A stretch of DNA of 24,011 nt, from assembly GCA_937903005.1 (NCBI GenBank), contig CALFNR010000189.1, forward strand, positions 1 to 24,011. Reading direction: 5' to 3'. Numbering within the stretch: the first letter of the stretch is position 1; each line of letters begins with the position of its first letter. Source of the DNA: Clostridium_AI sp002297865. Its GTDB lineage: Bacteria; Bacillota; Clostridia; Lachnospirales; Lachnospiraceae. The notes under the pieces are model-generated. The model searched no databases. It was given only the letters and a program-made list of their open reading frames with translations, and was not told where the DNA came from. The position numbers were made by a program, and so were the translations under genes. Positions 1 to 8,709 of this stretch are shown here, one piece after another.

Positions 1-1
1 A

Positions 2-835
2 CCAGAAGGGGATGCTGGAACTGGTATGACGGCAACAAACAGCGTAGCTGTTCGAACGGGAAATGTTTCAGCAGGTACTTCAGTGTTTGCCATGGTTGTA
101 TTAGAAAAAGAGTTAAAACAGCTTCATAAAGAAATCGACTTGGTCACAACTCCATCGGGAGATTTGGTTGCAATGGTACACTGTAATAACTGTACTTCGG
201 ATATTAATGCTTGGGCTAACATTTTCAAAGAGTTTGCACAGTACATCGGTGTACCAGTCGATACGAATACCCTTTATACAAGCTTATTTAACAAAGCTAT
301 GGAAGGTGACCCTGATTGTGGCGGCTTAATGGGATACAATTATTTCTCAGGAGAACCAATAACCGGTTTTGAGGAAGGAAGACCATTAATTATTCGAACT
401 CCTGAAACAAAATTTAACTTGGCAAACTTTATGAAAATGAATCTGTATACTTCTTTGGGAGCACTAAAAGTTGGTCTGGATATCCTGTTAAAAGAGGAAC
501 AAGTTAAGATTGATAAGATGTATGGTCATGGCGGATTCTTTAAAACACCTGTTGTAGGCCAGAAAATTATGAGTGCCGCTATGAATGCTCCAGTTTCTGT
601 CATGGAGACAGCCGGAGAAGGTGGTGCGTGGGGAATAGCAGTTCTTGCAGCATATAGGATGCAAAAAGAAAATGGCGAATCATTAGATGCATACTTGAAT
701 AGCAAAGTTTTTGCAGGCCAGGAAGGTATAACCGTTATGGCTGAACCAGAAGATGTAACTGGATTTGATGCGTTTATGGTAAATTATAAAAATTGTCTTT
801 TGGTAGAACAGGCAGCAGTCAAAGCTATAAAATAG
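2..835 (+). CDS. FGGY-family carbohydrate kinase, C-terminal part (possible L-ribulokinase/xylulokinase)
   Basis: The gene enters from outside the window: the frame is open from base 2 and reads PEGDAGTGM before the first internal ATG at 26, so that ATG is not the true start. About 277 residues are present, roughly the C-terminal half of a typical 500-residue FGGY kinase. The opening stretch with TGNVSAGTS, and the late GEGGAWGIAVLAAY segment, fit the FGGY C-terminal ATPase lobe. FGGY kinases phosphorylate sugars such as L-ribulose or xylulose in the cytoplasm using ATP. The epimerase gene 20 bases downstream makes L-ribulose or a related ketopentose the likely substrate. The exact substrate cannot be decided because the N-terminal sugar-binding half is missing. 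Confidence 0.85.
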   Translation, partial: PEGDAGTGMTATNSVAVRTGNVSAGTSVFAMVVLEKELKQLHKEIDLVTTPSGDLVAMVHCNNCTSDINAWANIFKEFAQYIGVPVDTNTLYTSLFNKAMEGDPDCGGLMGYNYFSGEPITGFEEGRPLIIRTPETKFNLANFMKMNLYTSLGALKVGLDILLKEEQVKIDKMYGHGGFFKTPVVGQKIMSAAMNAPVSVMETAGEGGAWGIAVLAAYRMQKENGESLDAYLNSKVFAGQEGITVMAEPEDVTGFDAFMVNYKNCLLVEQAAVKAIK

Positions 836-855
836 AGAAAGGATAGAGATACAAG

Positions 856-1548
856 ATGCTAGAAAAGTTGAAACAACAGGTTTACGAAGCAAATATGGAA
901 CTCCCAAGAAGGGGCTTGATCACCTACACATGGGGAAATGTCAGCGGAATTGATAGAGCGAGTGGATGTTTTGTAATTAAGCCAAGTGGGGTAGATTATG
1001 ATGTATTAACACCAGATGATATGGTTGTTATGGATCTAGATGGAAACAGAATTGAAGGGAAATACAAACCATCTTCCGATACTGATACACATAGGGAGTT
1101 GTATAAAAAGTATGCGGATATTGGAGGAATTGTACATACGCATTCACCAGAAGCAACGTCCTGGGCACAGGCTGGAAGAAACATTCCACTTTACGGAACT
1201 ACTCATGCAGATTATTTCTATGGAGAAATTCCTTGTGCAAGAAATCTTACACCAGAAGAAATTGAAGAAGCTTATGAGAAAAATACAGGACTTGTTATCA
1301 TTGAAACATTTGAAGAGAGAGGCTTAAATCCAATTTATACACCAGGTGTCTTATGTAAGAACCATGGACCATTTACCTGGGGAAAAGATGCAGCGGAAGC
1401 AGTACATAATGCAGTTGTATTAGAAGAAGTGGCAAAAATGGCAACAAAAACGGAGTTAATCAATCCAGATGTAAAGCCAGCGCCGGACTGTTTAAAAGAT
1501 AAACATTTCTTTCGTAAACATGGTGCAAATGCATATTATGGACAATAG
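856..1548 (+). CDS. araD: L-ribulose-5-phosphate 4-epimerase
   Basis: A class II aldolase/epimerase of 230 residues, the usual length for AraD. It interconverts L-ribulose 5-phosphate and D-xylulose 5-phosphate in a zinc-dependent retro-aldol reaction, feeding L-arabinose carbon into the pentose phosphate pathway. The zinc ligands are visible as the HTH pair at H94/H96 and H170 in NHGPFTWG. Acidic D75, catalytic-type D119 and the C-terminal Y228 also match known AraD positions, offset by about one residue from the E. coli enzyme. An AGAAAGGAT-type ribosome binding site precedes the ATG. It lies 20 bases after the sugar kinase, so the two are probably co-transcribed. UlaF/SgbE-type paralogues acting in L-ascorbate or L-xylulose use cannot be excluded. 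Confidence 0.93.
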   Translation: MLEKLKQQVYEANMELPRRGLITYTWGNVSGIDRASGCFVIKPSGVDYDVLTPDDMVVMDLDGNRIEGKYKPSSDTDTHRELYKKYADIGGIVHTHSPEATSWAQAGRNIPLYGTTHADYFYGEIPCARNLTPEEIEEAYEKNTGLVIIETFEERGLNPIYTPGVLCKNHGPFTWGKDAAEAVHNAVVLEEVAKMATKTELINPDVKPAPDCLKDKHFFRKHGANAYYGQ

Positions 1549-1628
1549 AAAAAAATTGTCATTTCTGAAAAAAGTAAGTATCATGTAATTGTACTGTGGG
1601 CAGAATGAAAAGTAAGAGAGGTATGATT

Positions 1629-2099
1629 ATGAATGAAGAGTACATTACATTTACAATTGGGAAGCAAAAAAATATTGCATTAATAGCGCATGATAATAGG
1701 AAACCAGAATTGATTTCCTGGTGCAAGGAAAATAAGGAAATCTTGTCGAAACATTTTTTATGTGGTACAGGGACAACAGCACGTATGATTGCGGATAAAG
1801 CAGGTCTTCCTGTAAAAGGTTACAACAGCGGTCCGCTTGGTGGTGACCAGCAGATAGGAGCTAAGATTGTAGAAGGAGTTGTGAATTTTGTAATATTTTT
1901 CTCAGATCCTTTGACAGCACAGCCTCATGATCCAGATGTGAAAGCGTTGCTCCGTATTGCACAAGTATATGACATTCCGATTGCCAATAACCGTGCAACT
2001 GCAGATTTTATGTTACATTCTGAGTTTATGAATGCAGAGTATGAGCATAAAGTTATTAATTTCAAAAAGCATATCGCAGACCGCGCGGAAACATTATAG
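1629..2099 (+). CDS. mgsA: Methylglyoxal synthase
   Basis: Converts dihydroxyacetone phosphate to methylglyoxal and phosphate, a bypass of lower glycolysis that relieves sugar-phosphate build-up. I start it at 1629 because AGAGAGG at 1615-1621 is then 7 bases upstream, giving 156 residues, close to the E. coli enzyme (152). An in-frame ATG at 1596 has no comparable site. Family landmarks: H21-D22 near the N terminus, the phosphate-binding GTGTT at 46-50, SGPLGGDQQIGA with the catalytic aspartate at D73, and H100-D101. It follows the epimerase after 80 bases and is closed by its own terminator. Placement behind pentose genes suggests protection from phosphate overload during pentose growth, or supply to a propanediol route; this is inference. 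Confidence 0.95.
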   Translation: MNEEYITFTIGKQKNIALIAHDNRKPELISWCKENKEILSKHFLCGTGTTARMIADKAGLPVKGYNSGPLGGDQQIGAKIVEGVVNFVIFFSDPLTAQPHDPDVKALLRIAQVYDIPIANNRATADFMLHSEFMNAEYEHKVINFKKHIADRAETL

Positions 2100-2109
2100 A
2101 TAAAAACGG

Positions 2110-2151
2110 AAAAAGGAATTTACAGCAGATTTGGTTGTAGGTTCCTTTTTT
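2110..2151 (+). terminator. Rho-independent terminator after mgsA
   Basis: AAAAAGGAA at 2110-2118 pairs with TTCCTTTTT at 2142-2150, and TACA/TGTA pairs inside after a small internal loop. The T-run ends the structure. It lies 10 bases past the mgsA stop and separates the pentose genes from the malQ operon. Confidence 0.8.
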
Positions 2152-2173
2152 AGCATCCAAAAAACAGCAAGTT

Positions 2174-2187
2174 TGTAAACGATTATA
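2174..2187 (+). promoter_or_regulatory. cre-like catabolite control site
   Basis: TGTAAACGATTATA matches the Firmicutes cre pattern TGNAARCGNWWWCA except for T in place of the final C. It lies about 72 bases upstream of the -35 box of the malQ-cluster promoter, a position that could serve activation or partial repression by CcpA. One mismatch and AT-rich surroundings keep this tentative. Confidence 0.4.
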
Positions 2188-2258
2188 AATAGGTAATCTT
2201 AAATTTTTCTATGGGTTTACTAGGAAAAATAAACAACATATATCCAAGGAAAATGATA

Positions 2259-2287
2259 TTGAAACAGTATTTTACATAATATATGAT
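2259..2287 (+). promoter_or_regulatory. Sigma-A promoter of the malQ cluster
   Basis: TTGAAA at 2259-2264 and TATGAT at 2282-2287 are separated by 17 bases, near the vegetative consensus. The predicted transcript starts near 2294, leaving a leader of about 50 bases before the gene at 2343. Confidence 0.65.
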
Positions 2288-2342
2288 AAAAATAGCAATA
2301 GCGAAATTTATTATTTAATGTAAAACCAAAGAAGGAGGGAAC

Positions 2343-3821
2343 CTGGACAGGAGTGCAGGGATTATACTACCTATTTTTTCGCTACCAGGGAATCAAGGCA
2401 TTGGAACAATGGGAAATGAAGCATACCGCTTTATTGATTTCCTTTCGGAGTCAGGACAAACATATTGGCAAGTGCTTCCGCTTGGTCATACATACAACGG
2501 CTCGCCTTATGAAGTAATATCTTCATTTGCTGGAAACATGTATTTAATTGATATGGAAAGGTTACATACACAAGGTCTGATAGAATGTGATGAGCTAGAT
2601 AAATTAGCAGCATGTGGAAGTCAGGAAAAAATCAATTATAAGGAGTTATTCGAAGTAAAGGAGACTGCTCTTAGAAAAGCATTTCGTAAGATTGATGTGA
2701 AAATTCAAGAGGAGGTAGCGAGTTATAAAGCAGATAATTTGTGGCTTAAGGATTACGCACTTTATAATGCACTGAATTATCATTTTAAGACTGACAATTG
2801 GCAACAATGGGACATATCATTAAGGCAAAAAAAGCCTAAGATTCTAGACAAATATCGTGTTCTTTTAAAAGATGAGATTGAGTTCTGGTATTTTGTGCAG
2901 TATATATTTATGAAACAATGGATGGAATTAAGGAATTATGCAAACTCAAAAAAAGTCCAGTTCATCGGTGATATTCCTTTCTACGTGTCCATGAACAGTG
3001 TAGATGTATGGGCGAACCCAGAGCTTTTCCTAATGGATGAGCACCTAAATGCCATCAAGGTAGCAGGATGTCCACCTGATAGTTTCAATTTGGATGGACA
3101 ATACTGGGGGTATCCAGTATATAATTGGGAAGCTCACAAACAGCATGATTATGACTGGTGGCATCAGAGAATTATTTACAGTAAAAGAATGTATGATGTA
3201 GTTAGGCTGGATCATTTTATAGGGTTCACAAGGACGTGGCATATACCTGCGGACACAAAAACAGTATCACAAGGAACTTGGGTGTCAGGTCCAGGAATAG
3301 ACTTCTTTAAGCGTTTATTCCAGAAAGAGAGTGGGCTAAGGTTAATAGCAGAAGATTTGGGAGCTGTCGACCAAGATGTAATGGAGTTGCGTGATAAAAC
3401 AGGCTGTTTAGGTATGAAGGTACTTCTCCTAGGATTTGATAGCAGGGAGAAGATGGATTATCGGCCTCATACTTTCAATTATAATTCAATTGCTTATACT
3501 ACAGTTCATGATACAGAACCTATTAATGGATGGTTTGAAAGTGCGTATACGAAAGATATACAGGAGGCTATTCGTTATTTAAACTTGACCGAAGAGGAAG
3601 GTTATAACTGGGGGATGATTCGTGGATGTTATAGTTCAGTAGCAAAAATTGCAATGATACAATTGCAGGATTTGTTAGGGTATGGAAGCTGGTCTAGGAT
3701 GAATGTGCCACCACTGCTTATGGATAACTGGACTTGGAGATTAGACAGTTTCGAGAAGTTAGAACCGTTAAAGTCAAGACTATATGAAGTGACCAAAAGG
3801 TATGCACGTTTAAGAAAATAA
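2343..3821 (+). CDS. malQ: 4-alpha-glucanotransferase (amylomaltase), CTG start
   Basis: A GH77 amylomaltase that transfers malto-oligosaccharide segments between acceptors in the cytoplasm. The first ATG (2409) would cut off conserved residues: upstream the frame reads DRSAGIILPIFSLPG, the normal MalQ N terminus. The frame is open only from 2319, after TAA at 2316-2318. The only near-cognate initiator is CTG at 2343, 4 bases after AAGGAGG (2332-2338). This gives 492 residues, the usual family length. Active-site segments are present: VRLDHF (nucleophile near D290), IAEDLG (acid/base near E337) and YTTVHDTEP (near D390). The usual THDN is VHDT here, so some divergence is present. It is the first gene of a nine-gene same-strand run and 21 bases before the first permease. 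Confidence 0.9.
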   Translation: MDRSAGIILPIFSLPGNQGIGTMGNEAYRFIDFLSESGQTYWQVLPLGHTYNGSPYEVISSFAGNMYLIDMERLHTQGLIECDELDKLAACGSQEKINYKELFEVKETALRKAFRKIDVKIQEEVASYKADNLWLKDYALYNALNYHFKTDNWQQWDISLRQKKPKILDKYRVLLKDEIEFWYFVQYIFMKQWMELRNYANSKKVQFIGDIPFYVSMNSVDVWANPELFLMDEHLNAIKVAGCPPDSFNLDGQYWGYPVYNWEAHKQHDYDWWHQRIIYSKRMYDVVRLDHFIGFTRTWHIPADTKTVSQGTWVSGPGIDFFKRLFQKESGLRLIAEDLGAVDQDVMELRDKTGCLGMKVLLLGFDSREKMDYRPHTFNYNSIAYTTVHDTEPINGWFESAYTKDIQEAIRYLNLTEEEGYNWGMIRGCYSSVAKIAMIQLQDLLGYGSWSRMNVPPLLMDNWTWRLDSFEKLEPLKSRLYEVTKRYARLRK

Positions 3822-3842
3822 AAAAATATTTGGAGGAAGAAA

Positions 3843-4724
3843 ATGACAAATATATTTTACAAGTATAGTGCTTTTACATCGAATGCATTAAAAGAAAAAT
3901 ATGCATATCGGTTTAAGGCATTAATGTGGTCTTTATCAACTTTATTTAATATGTTGGTACAGTATTATCTTTGGAAATCAATTTACGAAGAAGTCAACGG
4001 ACCATTTATGGGAGTTGCAAAGGGCAACTACCTGATTTACATAAGTTTTGGAGTCGTATTTTATAATATAACCTCTTGTATGGAGAATATGAATATTGCA
4101 GAAGATATCAAGTCTGGCAATATATCTATGAATTTGACGAAACCTATTAACTATAAGATTATGGTTTTGTTTCGCCATATAGGATCAAAAGCAGGAGAAG
4201 CAATTGGTTTGATTCCACTTTTGATTGTTGCTTTTTTATTAACAAATCATGTGGGAACGATTTCAGGCACACAGTTTATAGCATTTCTAGTTTCAACAGT
4301 GTTAGCGTTCTTTCTTGTATTTTCTTTTTCCTACATAATCGGTCTGGTAACATTTTGGACCACAAATTATTGGGGAGTACAGTTTTTTACCAATACTATA
4401 ATGGGACTTTTTTCTGGACAGCTTGTTGCGATTAACTTTTATATTGAACTTGGAAAAGGCCTTATGGATTTTACAGGGAAACTTGCATTTATTCAGTCAC
4501 ATGCGTTCGTGAGCTTTTTTCATGTTTTAGGGATTGTTGCATATTGTCTTCCGTTTCAAAGTATGTATTATACACCAATGTCACTGCTCTCAGGAATGAT
4601 AAACAAACCACAAGATATTGCCATACATTTATTGCTTCAAGTATTCTGGTTAGTGGTTTTGAACGGTATTATTTGCATTATGTGGAATAGAGCACAGAAA
4701 AAAATAACAATCTTAGGGGGTTGA
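3843..4724 (+). CDS. ABC-2 type permease (COG4587-like)
   Basis: An integral membrane protein of 293 residues with about six hydrophobic segments, starting at an ATG preceded by TGGAGGAAG. The next genes are a second permease and an ATPase with the hallmarks of the COG4586 group. Such trios (COG4586/4587/3694) are ABC-2 exporters; some members are labelled viologen-type exporters in databases, but substrates are generally unknown. The charged segment NIAEDIKSGNISMNLTKPIN after the second hydrophobic segment resembles the cytoplasmic coupling region of this family. No substrate-binding protein with a signal peptide is nearby, which favours export. The cargo may be a product of the sugar enzymes in the same operon (inference). 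Confidence 0.8.
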   Translation: MTNIFYKYSAFTSNALKEKYAYRFKALMWSLSTLFNMLVQYYLWKSIYEEVNGPFMGVAKGNYLIYISFGVVFYNITSCMENMNIAEDIKSGNISMNLTKPINYKIMVLFRHIGSKAGEAIGLIPLLIVAFLLTNHVGTISGTQFIAFLVSTVLAFFLVFSFSYIIGLVTFWTTNYWGVQFFTNTIMGLFSGQLVAINFYIELGKGLMDFTGKLAFIQSHAFVSFFHVLGIVAYCLPFQSMYYTPMSLLSGMINKPQDIAIHLLLQVFWLVVLNGIICIMWNRAQKKITILGG

Positions 4725-4726
4725 GT

Positions 4727-5554
4727 ATGAAGTATTTGAAATTATATTGGCAGTTTCTTACTCTTCAGCTAAAGACAATAACGGAATACAAATCAGATTT
4801 CCTAATTGGTCTTTTGTCAGTTTTTATCGGACAGATTAATACCTTTTTATTGACAATACTGGTATTTACACAGCTGGATTCTTTAGTAGGATTCAATATA
4901 TATGAGATATTTTTAATGTATGGTTTTTATGTATTCGTGAAGGGAATCGACCATTTTTATAATGATAATATATGGAGTTTTGCATGGAATAAAATAAAGG
5001 ATGGACGTTTTTCAATGATATTGCTTCGACCGATTAATCCTATATTTTATATAATCATGGAACGAATCGAAATAAATGGACTAAGCGAAGTAATTATTGG
5101 ATTCCTTATCATTGTATTTTCTATTCATTTTTTGGGTATTACATTATCATTAGTCGATGTTTTGATGCTTTGTGTGATTGTACTTTGTGGTTTAGTTGTA
5201 TTCTTTAGTGTGAAATTAATATTTTCTGCACCTGCCTTTTGGACAGTGTGTTGTGGTGAATTCATGACAGCAGGAGTTGAGATTAGCAATGCGGCAAAAT
5301 ATCCAGTGGAGCTTTATAAAAATAGGGTGGTAAAGAGTATTCTTCTATACGTTTTCCCATTTCCGATTGCAGCATATTTTCCAACCGTTTACTGTCTAAA
5401 TAAAATTTCTAATGTACAAAAACTTTTTGGAATTGCATCAATCCCAAATCACTTTGTAGTAATCTATTCGGTCTTAATGGCTGCAATAGTTGGATTTGTA
5501 TCCATAAAAGTATGGTATACAGGATTGAAACATTTTGAGCCAACAGGTACATGA
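4727..5554 (+). CDS. ABC-2 type permease (COG3694-like)
   Basis: Second membrane subunit of the exporter, 275 residues with about six hydrophobic segments. I use ATG 4727, 6 bases after TAGGGGG (4714-4720), rather than the TTG at 4721, which overlaps the previous stop. A segment reading WNKIKDGRFSMILLRPINP parallels the ...SGNISMNLTKPIN... segment of the neighbouring permease, showing the two are homologous halves of a heterodimer. It is 2 bases from the upstream gene and 31 from the ATPase, indicating translational coupling and a shared complex. Confidence 0.82.
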   Translation: MKYLKLYWQFLTLQLKTITEYKSDFLIGLLSVFIGQINTFLLTILVFTQLDSLVGFNIYEIFLMYGFYVFVKGIDHFYNDNIWSFAWNKIKDGRFSMILLRPINPIFYIIMERIEINGLSEVIIGFLIIVFSIHFLGITLSLVDVLMLCVIVLCGLVVFFSVKLIFSAPAFWTVCCGEFMTAGVEISNAAKYPVELYKNRVVKSILLYVFPFPIAAYFPTVYCLNKISNVQKLFGIASIPNHFVVIYSVLMAAIVGFVSIKVWYTGLKHFEPTGT

Positions 5555-5585
5555 TAAAGGAATGTCAATAGGAAGGAGATTCGAC

Positions 5586-6578
5586 ATGATTTCAGTAACA
5601 GATTTAACGAAAGAGTTTAGAATTAATAAAAAATACGAAGGCCTTGGTGGTGCAGTTAAATCTTTTTTTTCAAGAGAATATGATATAAAAAGAGCCGTTG
5701 ATAGTTTGAGCTTTCACATCGATAAAGGAGAAATGGCAGGTTACATTGGGTTGAATGGTGCCGGAAAATCAACGACAATCAAAATGCTTTCAGGATTGAT
5801 GACTCCAACATCTGGTTCCTGCGTTGTAAATGGAATGGTTCCTTATGAACAACGAAAAGCCTACACCAAAAATATCGGCGTCGTTTTTGGAAACCGATCA
5901 CAATTGTGGTGGGATTTGCCTGTTTCAGAATCTTTTTCTGTGCTTCGAAAAATATACGAAGTGCCTCAGAATGAGTTTAACGAACGTCTTGGTTTTCTAA
6001 TGGAAGTATTAGATATTAATGAATTTTATCTGACACCAGTTAGAAACTTAAGTTTGGGACAAAAAATGAGAGCAGACTTAGCAGCATCTATGTTACACAA
6101 TCCAGCAGTTCTATTCTTAGATGAACCAACAATTGGACTTGACATTATTGTCAAAGAAAGAATTCGTAAGGCAATTAAGGAAATTAACCAGAAGACAAAT
6201 ACAACCGTTATGCTTACAACTCATGATTTGGACGATATTGAAGAGATATGCAGCAAAATTATTGTTATTGATAAAGGAAAAAAGATTTTTGATGGGGCAC
6301 TTGATGAACTAAAACATAAATATGCTAAGACGAAAACAATTAGTTTGGAGTTGAATGGACAAGAAAAAGTGGATTTTACAGACTTTTCAGGATATACACC
6401 AGAAAACATCGCCACTTCAGTAAGTGAAAATGGTGCATTCGAAGTAAAAGTAAGCACAGATCATGTCAATCTTTCTGATTTGATGCAATACATAGTAAGT
6501 AATTATGAAGTAAAAGATTTCACAATTGAAGCACCAAAACTAGAAGAAATTATTAAGGGGATTTATATAAAGGAATAA
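5586..6578 (+). CDS. ABC transporter ATP-binding protein (COG4586-like)
   Basis: ATPase of the two-permease exporter, 330 residues from ATG 5586, which has AAGGAG 7 bases upstream. Earlier in-frame TTG or ATG codons would overlap the permease gene and lack a good site. Walker A is GLNGAGKS (55-62), the signature is NLSLGQK (154-160), Walker B is VLFLDE (175-180) and the switch histidine is H213. NRSQLWWDLPVSESF at about 103-117, around the Q-loop, and the long N-terminal region containing a Y-E-GLGGAVKSFF-type stretch are typical of the COG4586 group. The C-terminal ~90 residues form an accessory domain beyond the nucleotide-binding fold. It energises movement by the permeases encoded just upstream. 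Confidence 0.9.
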   Translation: MISVTDLTKEFRINKKYEGLGGAVKSFFSREYDIKRAVDSLSFHIDKGEMAGYIGLNGAGKSTTIKMLSGLMTPTSGSCVVNGMVPYEQRKAYTKNIGVVFGNRSQLWWDLPVSESFSVLRKIYEVPQNEFNERLGFLMEVLDINEFYLTPVRNLSLGQKMRADLAASMLHNPAVLFLDEPTIGLDIIVKERIRKAIKEINQKTNTTVMLTTHDLDDIEEICSKIIVIDKGKKIFDGALDELKHKYAKTKTISLELNGQEKVDFTDFSGYTPENIATSVSENGAFEVKVSTDHVNLSDLMQYIVSNYEVKDFTIEAPKLEEIIKGIYIKE

Positions 6579-6591
6579 GGAAGGAGATACA

Positions 6592-8709
6592 ATGTTCGAA
6601 GATAGAGCGGACAACCAATGCATATTTCCGTTGCATTGGAAAAAGATTTTGCAATATACGAAGCATAGATATGAAGATAATTATGTGAAATCGCTGAAAG
6701 AATCCAAACTGCTGTTTGAAGAATACAAGCGGAATCACTACATTAAGAGTAAAACCTTAAAAGAACTTCTGTTACTTTCAAATTGCACCTCTGTGCTTTT
6801 TTATGCCAGATTGTATCAAGAACAATATGGCTTAGGAGAACGACCAAGTCAAATTATCAAAGAAAAGCAGAATGCGTCATGGATGTTTGAAAGAGATTAC
6901 TGTTTTATGAATATACGTGCAACGGCTATTGATACTGCTGATACAGGAAATATGATAGATGCAGTTAAGTTATTGCCAGGTCTTAGAGTTAGTGGTATAC
7001 ATATTGCTCCTTTTTTTGCATGTGATTATGGAATTATTTATTGCCAAAATTCTTTTTATCAGATAAACGAAGAAATTGTGCATAAAGAACTATTCGATGC
7101 AGGTGTTAATGCAATAGAACAAATGAAATTTTATATAGACTGTTGTCATCTGCTTGATATGGCTGTTGGTTTTGATATGACGCCACATACAAGCTGGAAG
7201 TCGCCATTAAGATTAGACCATCCAGAGTGCTATCGGTGGGTAAGACTTAATGAGGATAGGACGGGCTTATATGAGGATATGAGTATTGATGAACAATACA
7301 AAGATTCTTTTCAGAAGATTTGTCAAAAAAATATCTTAAGTATTGCAAATGAACTGAAAGTGGAATACAAAATCGAAAAATTTGATGTGAGTGAATATAG
7401 TCAAGAGGCAGAACGTATAGTTCAAGTAGGAAATCAGAAACTAAAGGAACAAGGATATTATTCAGTTCCGCCTCAAACTTGGAATGGGGTTGGAGTGCCT
7501 TCTTATAAAAAATATTCCTATGGAGTAGATATGCCTATATGGGATTATCGTGACAGTAAAGGACAGGATCAGGGACAGCATGCAATATGGCTTCATTCGT
7601 GTTTTTATCTGCATAAAGGAATGCGTGCGAATCGAATGCCAGATGTTATAGGGCAGCACAAGAACGCCGAGAAAGTAATCTTTAATGAAGATACGCGACA
7701 ATTTCTCATTTCTTACATAAGCGAAATCGTTGAGCAGTATCAATTCGATTTTGTAAGGTTAGATTATGTAGACCATATATTTAATGTGCAAGAAACCAAA
7801 GATGGTCAGCTTCCGGTCAGTGAAACACTAACACCCGATGAATTAAAGAACATGATTGACTCGTTAAGACAGAAATGGCCAGGCTTAGGATTCCAAGCAG
7901 ATCATCTTGGTAAAGATGGGGTGAAGTTTGGCAAAGCCGGATTTAATATCATTACAGGTGAAGAAGTAGGGCGGCAGTTCAATATCGAAAATGAAAGAGA
8001 TATATTTGATTATTTAATGGATTCAGAGAAAATAGGCAATAACCAATGCAGACCAAATTGGGCAATTGATACACATGATATGGCACATCCATTATTCTTT
8101 GGCAAAGAACTTGCACTTCGAGAAGGAAGAGTTGGAATGCTTGCAAGATTTTTCGTTAGCAGATTTGGTAATGTTGGCCCTTATCGGAGACCAAAGTATG
8201 AGGTTATTGGCAATCAGGTACTGGCATCAGGTATTCACAGAGCCAATAATCGTCCAGAAAGCCTTGCCTGGACAGAAGATTTGGTTGTATTTAATGGGTA
8301 TCATCAGATAGAAGATCTTTATGATGCGTTAAAAGATGAATTAAAAGATTGTAGAATTATATCTTATGAAATTGGCTTAAAAAATATTGTATTTACCCTT
8401 GAGTATTTACATAGGAATGCATTTTTCATTGGGATTGTTCCAATTCCTATAGTGAATGGGAAAAACTGTAATGACTGCCTAGAAAGTGAGAAGAGTTTTG
8501 TACTTAGAAATCTAGGCGGAAGGAAAATGGAGTGTTTTGTCTCTACAACTGCTAAACAGTTGGATTTCACCAATCGGTGCTTAAAAGAAGATTTCATACA
8601 GATTGATGGTGGAGAAAGTGGACAGAATATGAAGATTGAACTAAAAGAAAGTGGCTTTTTATTAATAAGATTAACAGAACAGGAAGGATATGAAGAAAAT
8701 GGAAAATAA
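6592..8709 (+). CDS. GH13-like alpha-amylase-family protein with an atypical acid/base position
   Basis: A 705-residue cytoplasmic protein with no signal peptide. Parts of a GH13 (beta/alpha)8 barrel are recognisable: GFDMTPH at 193-199 (region I-like), FVRLDYVDH at 387-395 with the R-x-D nucleophile at R389/D391, and NWAIDTHDMAHP at 489-500 with the HD pair at H495-D496. Between them, where GH13 enzymes carry the glutamate acid/base, the strand reads GLGFQADHLG, with D437. GH13 enzymes hydrolyse, transfer or phosphorolyse alpha-glucosides; the change could mean altered or lost hydrolysis. About 100 N-terminal residues and a C-terminal beta-rich part (roughly 560-705) are not assigned. It sits 13 bases after the exporter ATPase. 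The GH13-like assignment rests on motifs and is moderately sure; the reaction is unknown. Confidence 0.65.
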   Translation: MFEDRADNQCIFPLHWKKILQYTKHRYEDNYVKSLKESKLLFEEYKRNHYIKSKTLKELLLLSNCTSVLFYARLYQEQYGLGERPSQIIKEKQNASWMFERDYCFMNIRATAIDTADTGNMIDAVKLLPGLRVSGIHIAPFFACDYGIIYCQNSFYQINEEIVHKELFDAGVNAIEQMKFYIDCCHLLDMAVGFDMTPHTSWKSPLRLDHPECYRWVRLNEDRTGLYEDMSIDEQYKDSFQKICQKNILSIANELKVEYKIEKFDVSEYSQEAERIVQVGNQKLKEQGYYSVPPQTWNGVGVPSYKKYSYGVDMPIWDYRDSKGQDQGQHAIWLHSCFYLHKGMRANRMPDVIGQHKNAEKVIFNEDTRQFLISYISEIVEQYQFDFVRLDYVDHIFNVQETKDGQLPVSETLTPDELKNMIDSLRQKWPGLGFQADHLGKDGVKFGKAGFNIITGEEVGRQFNIENERDIFDYLMDSEKIGNNQCRPNWAIDTHDMAHPLFFGKELALREGRVGMLARFFVSRFGNVGPYRRPKYEVIGNQVLASGIHRANNRPESLAWTEDLVVFNGYHQIEDLYDALKDELKDCRIISYEIGLKNIVFTLEYLHRNAFFIGIVPIPIVNGKNCNDCLESEKSFVLRNLGGRKMECFVSTTAKQLDFTNRCLKEDFIQIDGGESGQNMKIELKESGFLLIRLTEQEGYEENGK

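Noticed and set aside
4721..4726. TTG 4721 as the start of the second permease
   Set aside because: ATG 4727 has better spacing from TAGGGGG and begins with the typical MKYLKLYW-type permease N terminus.
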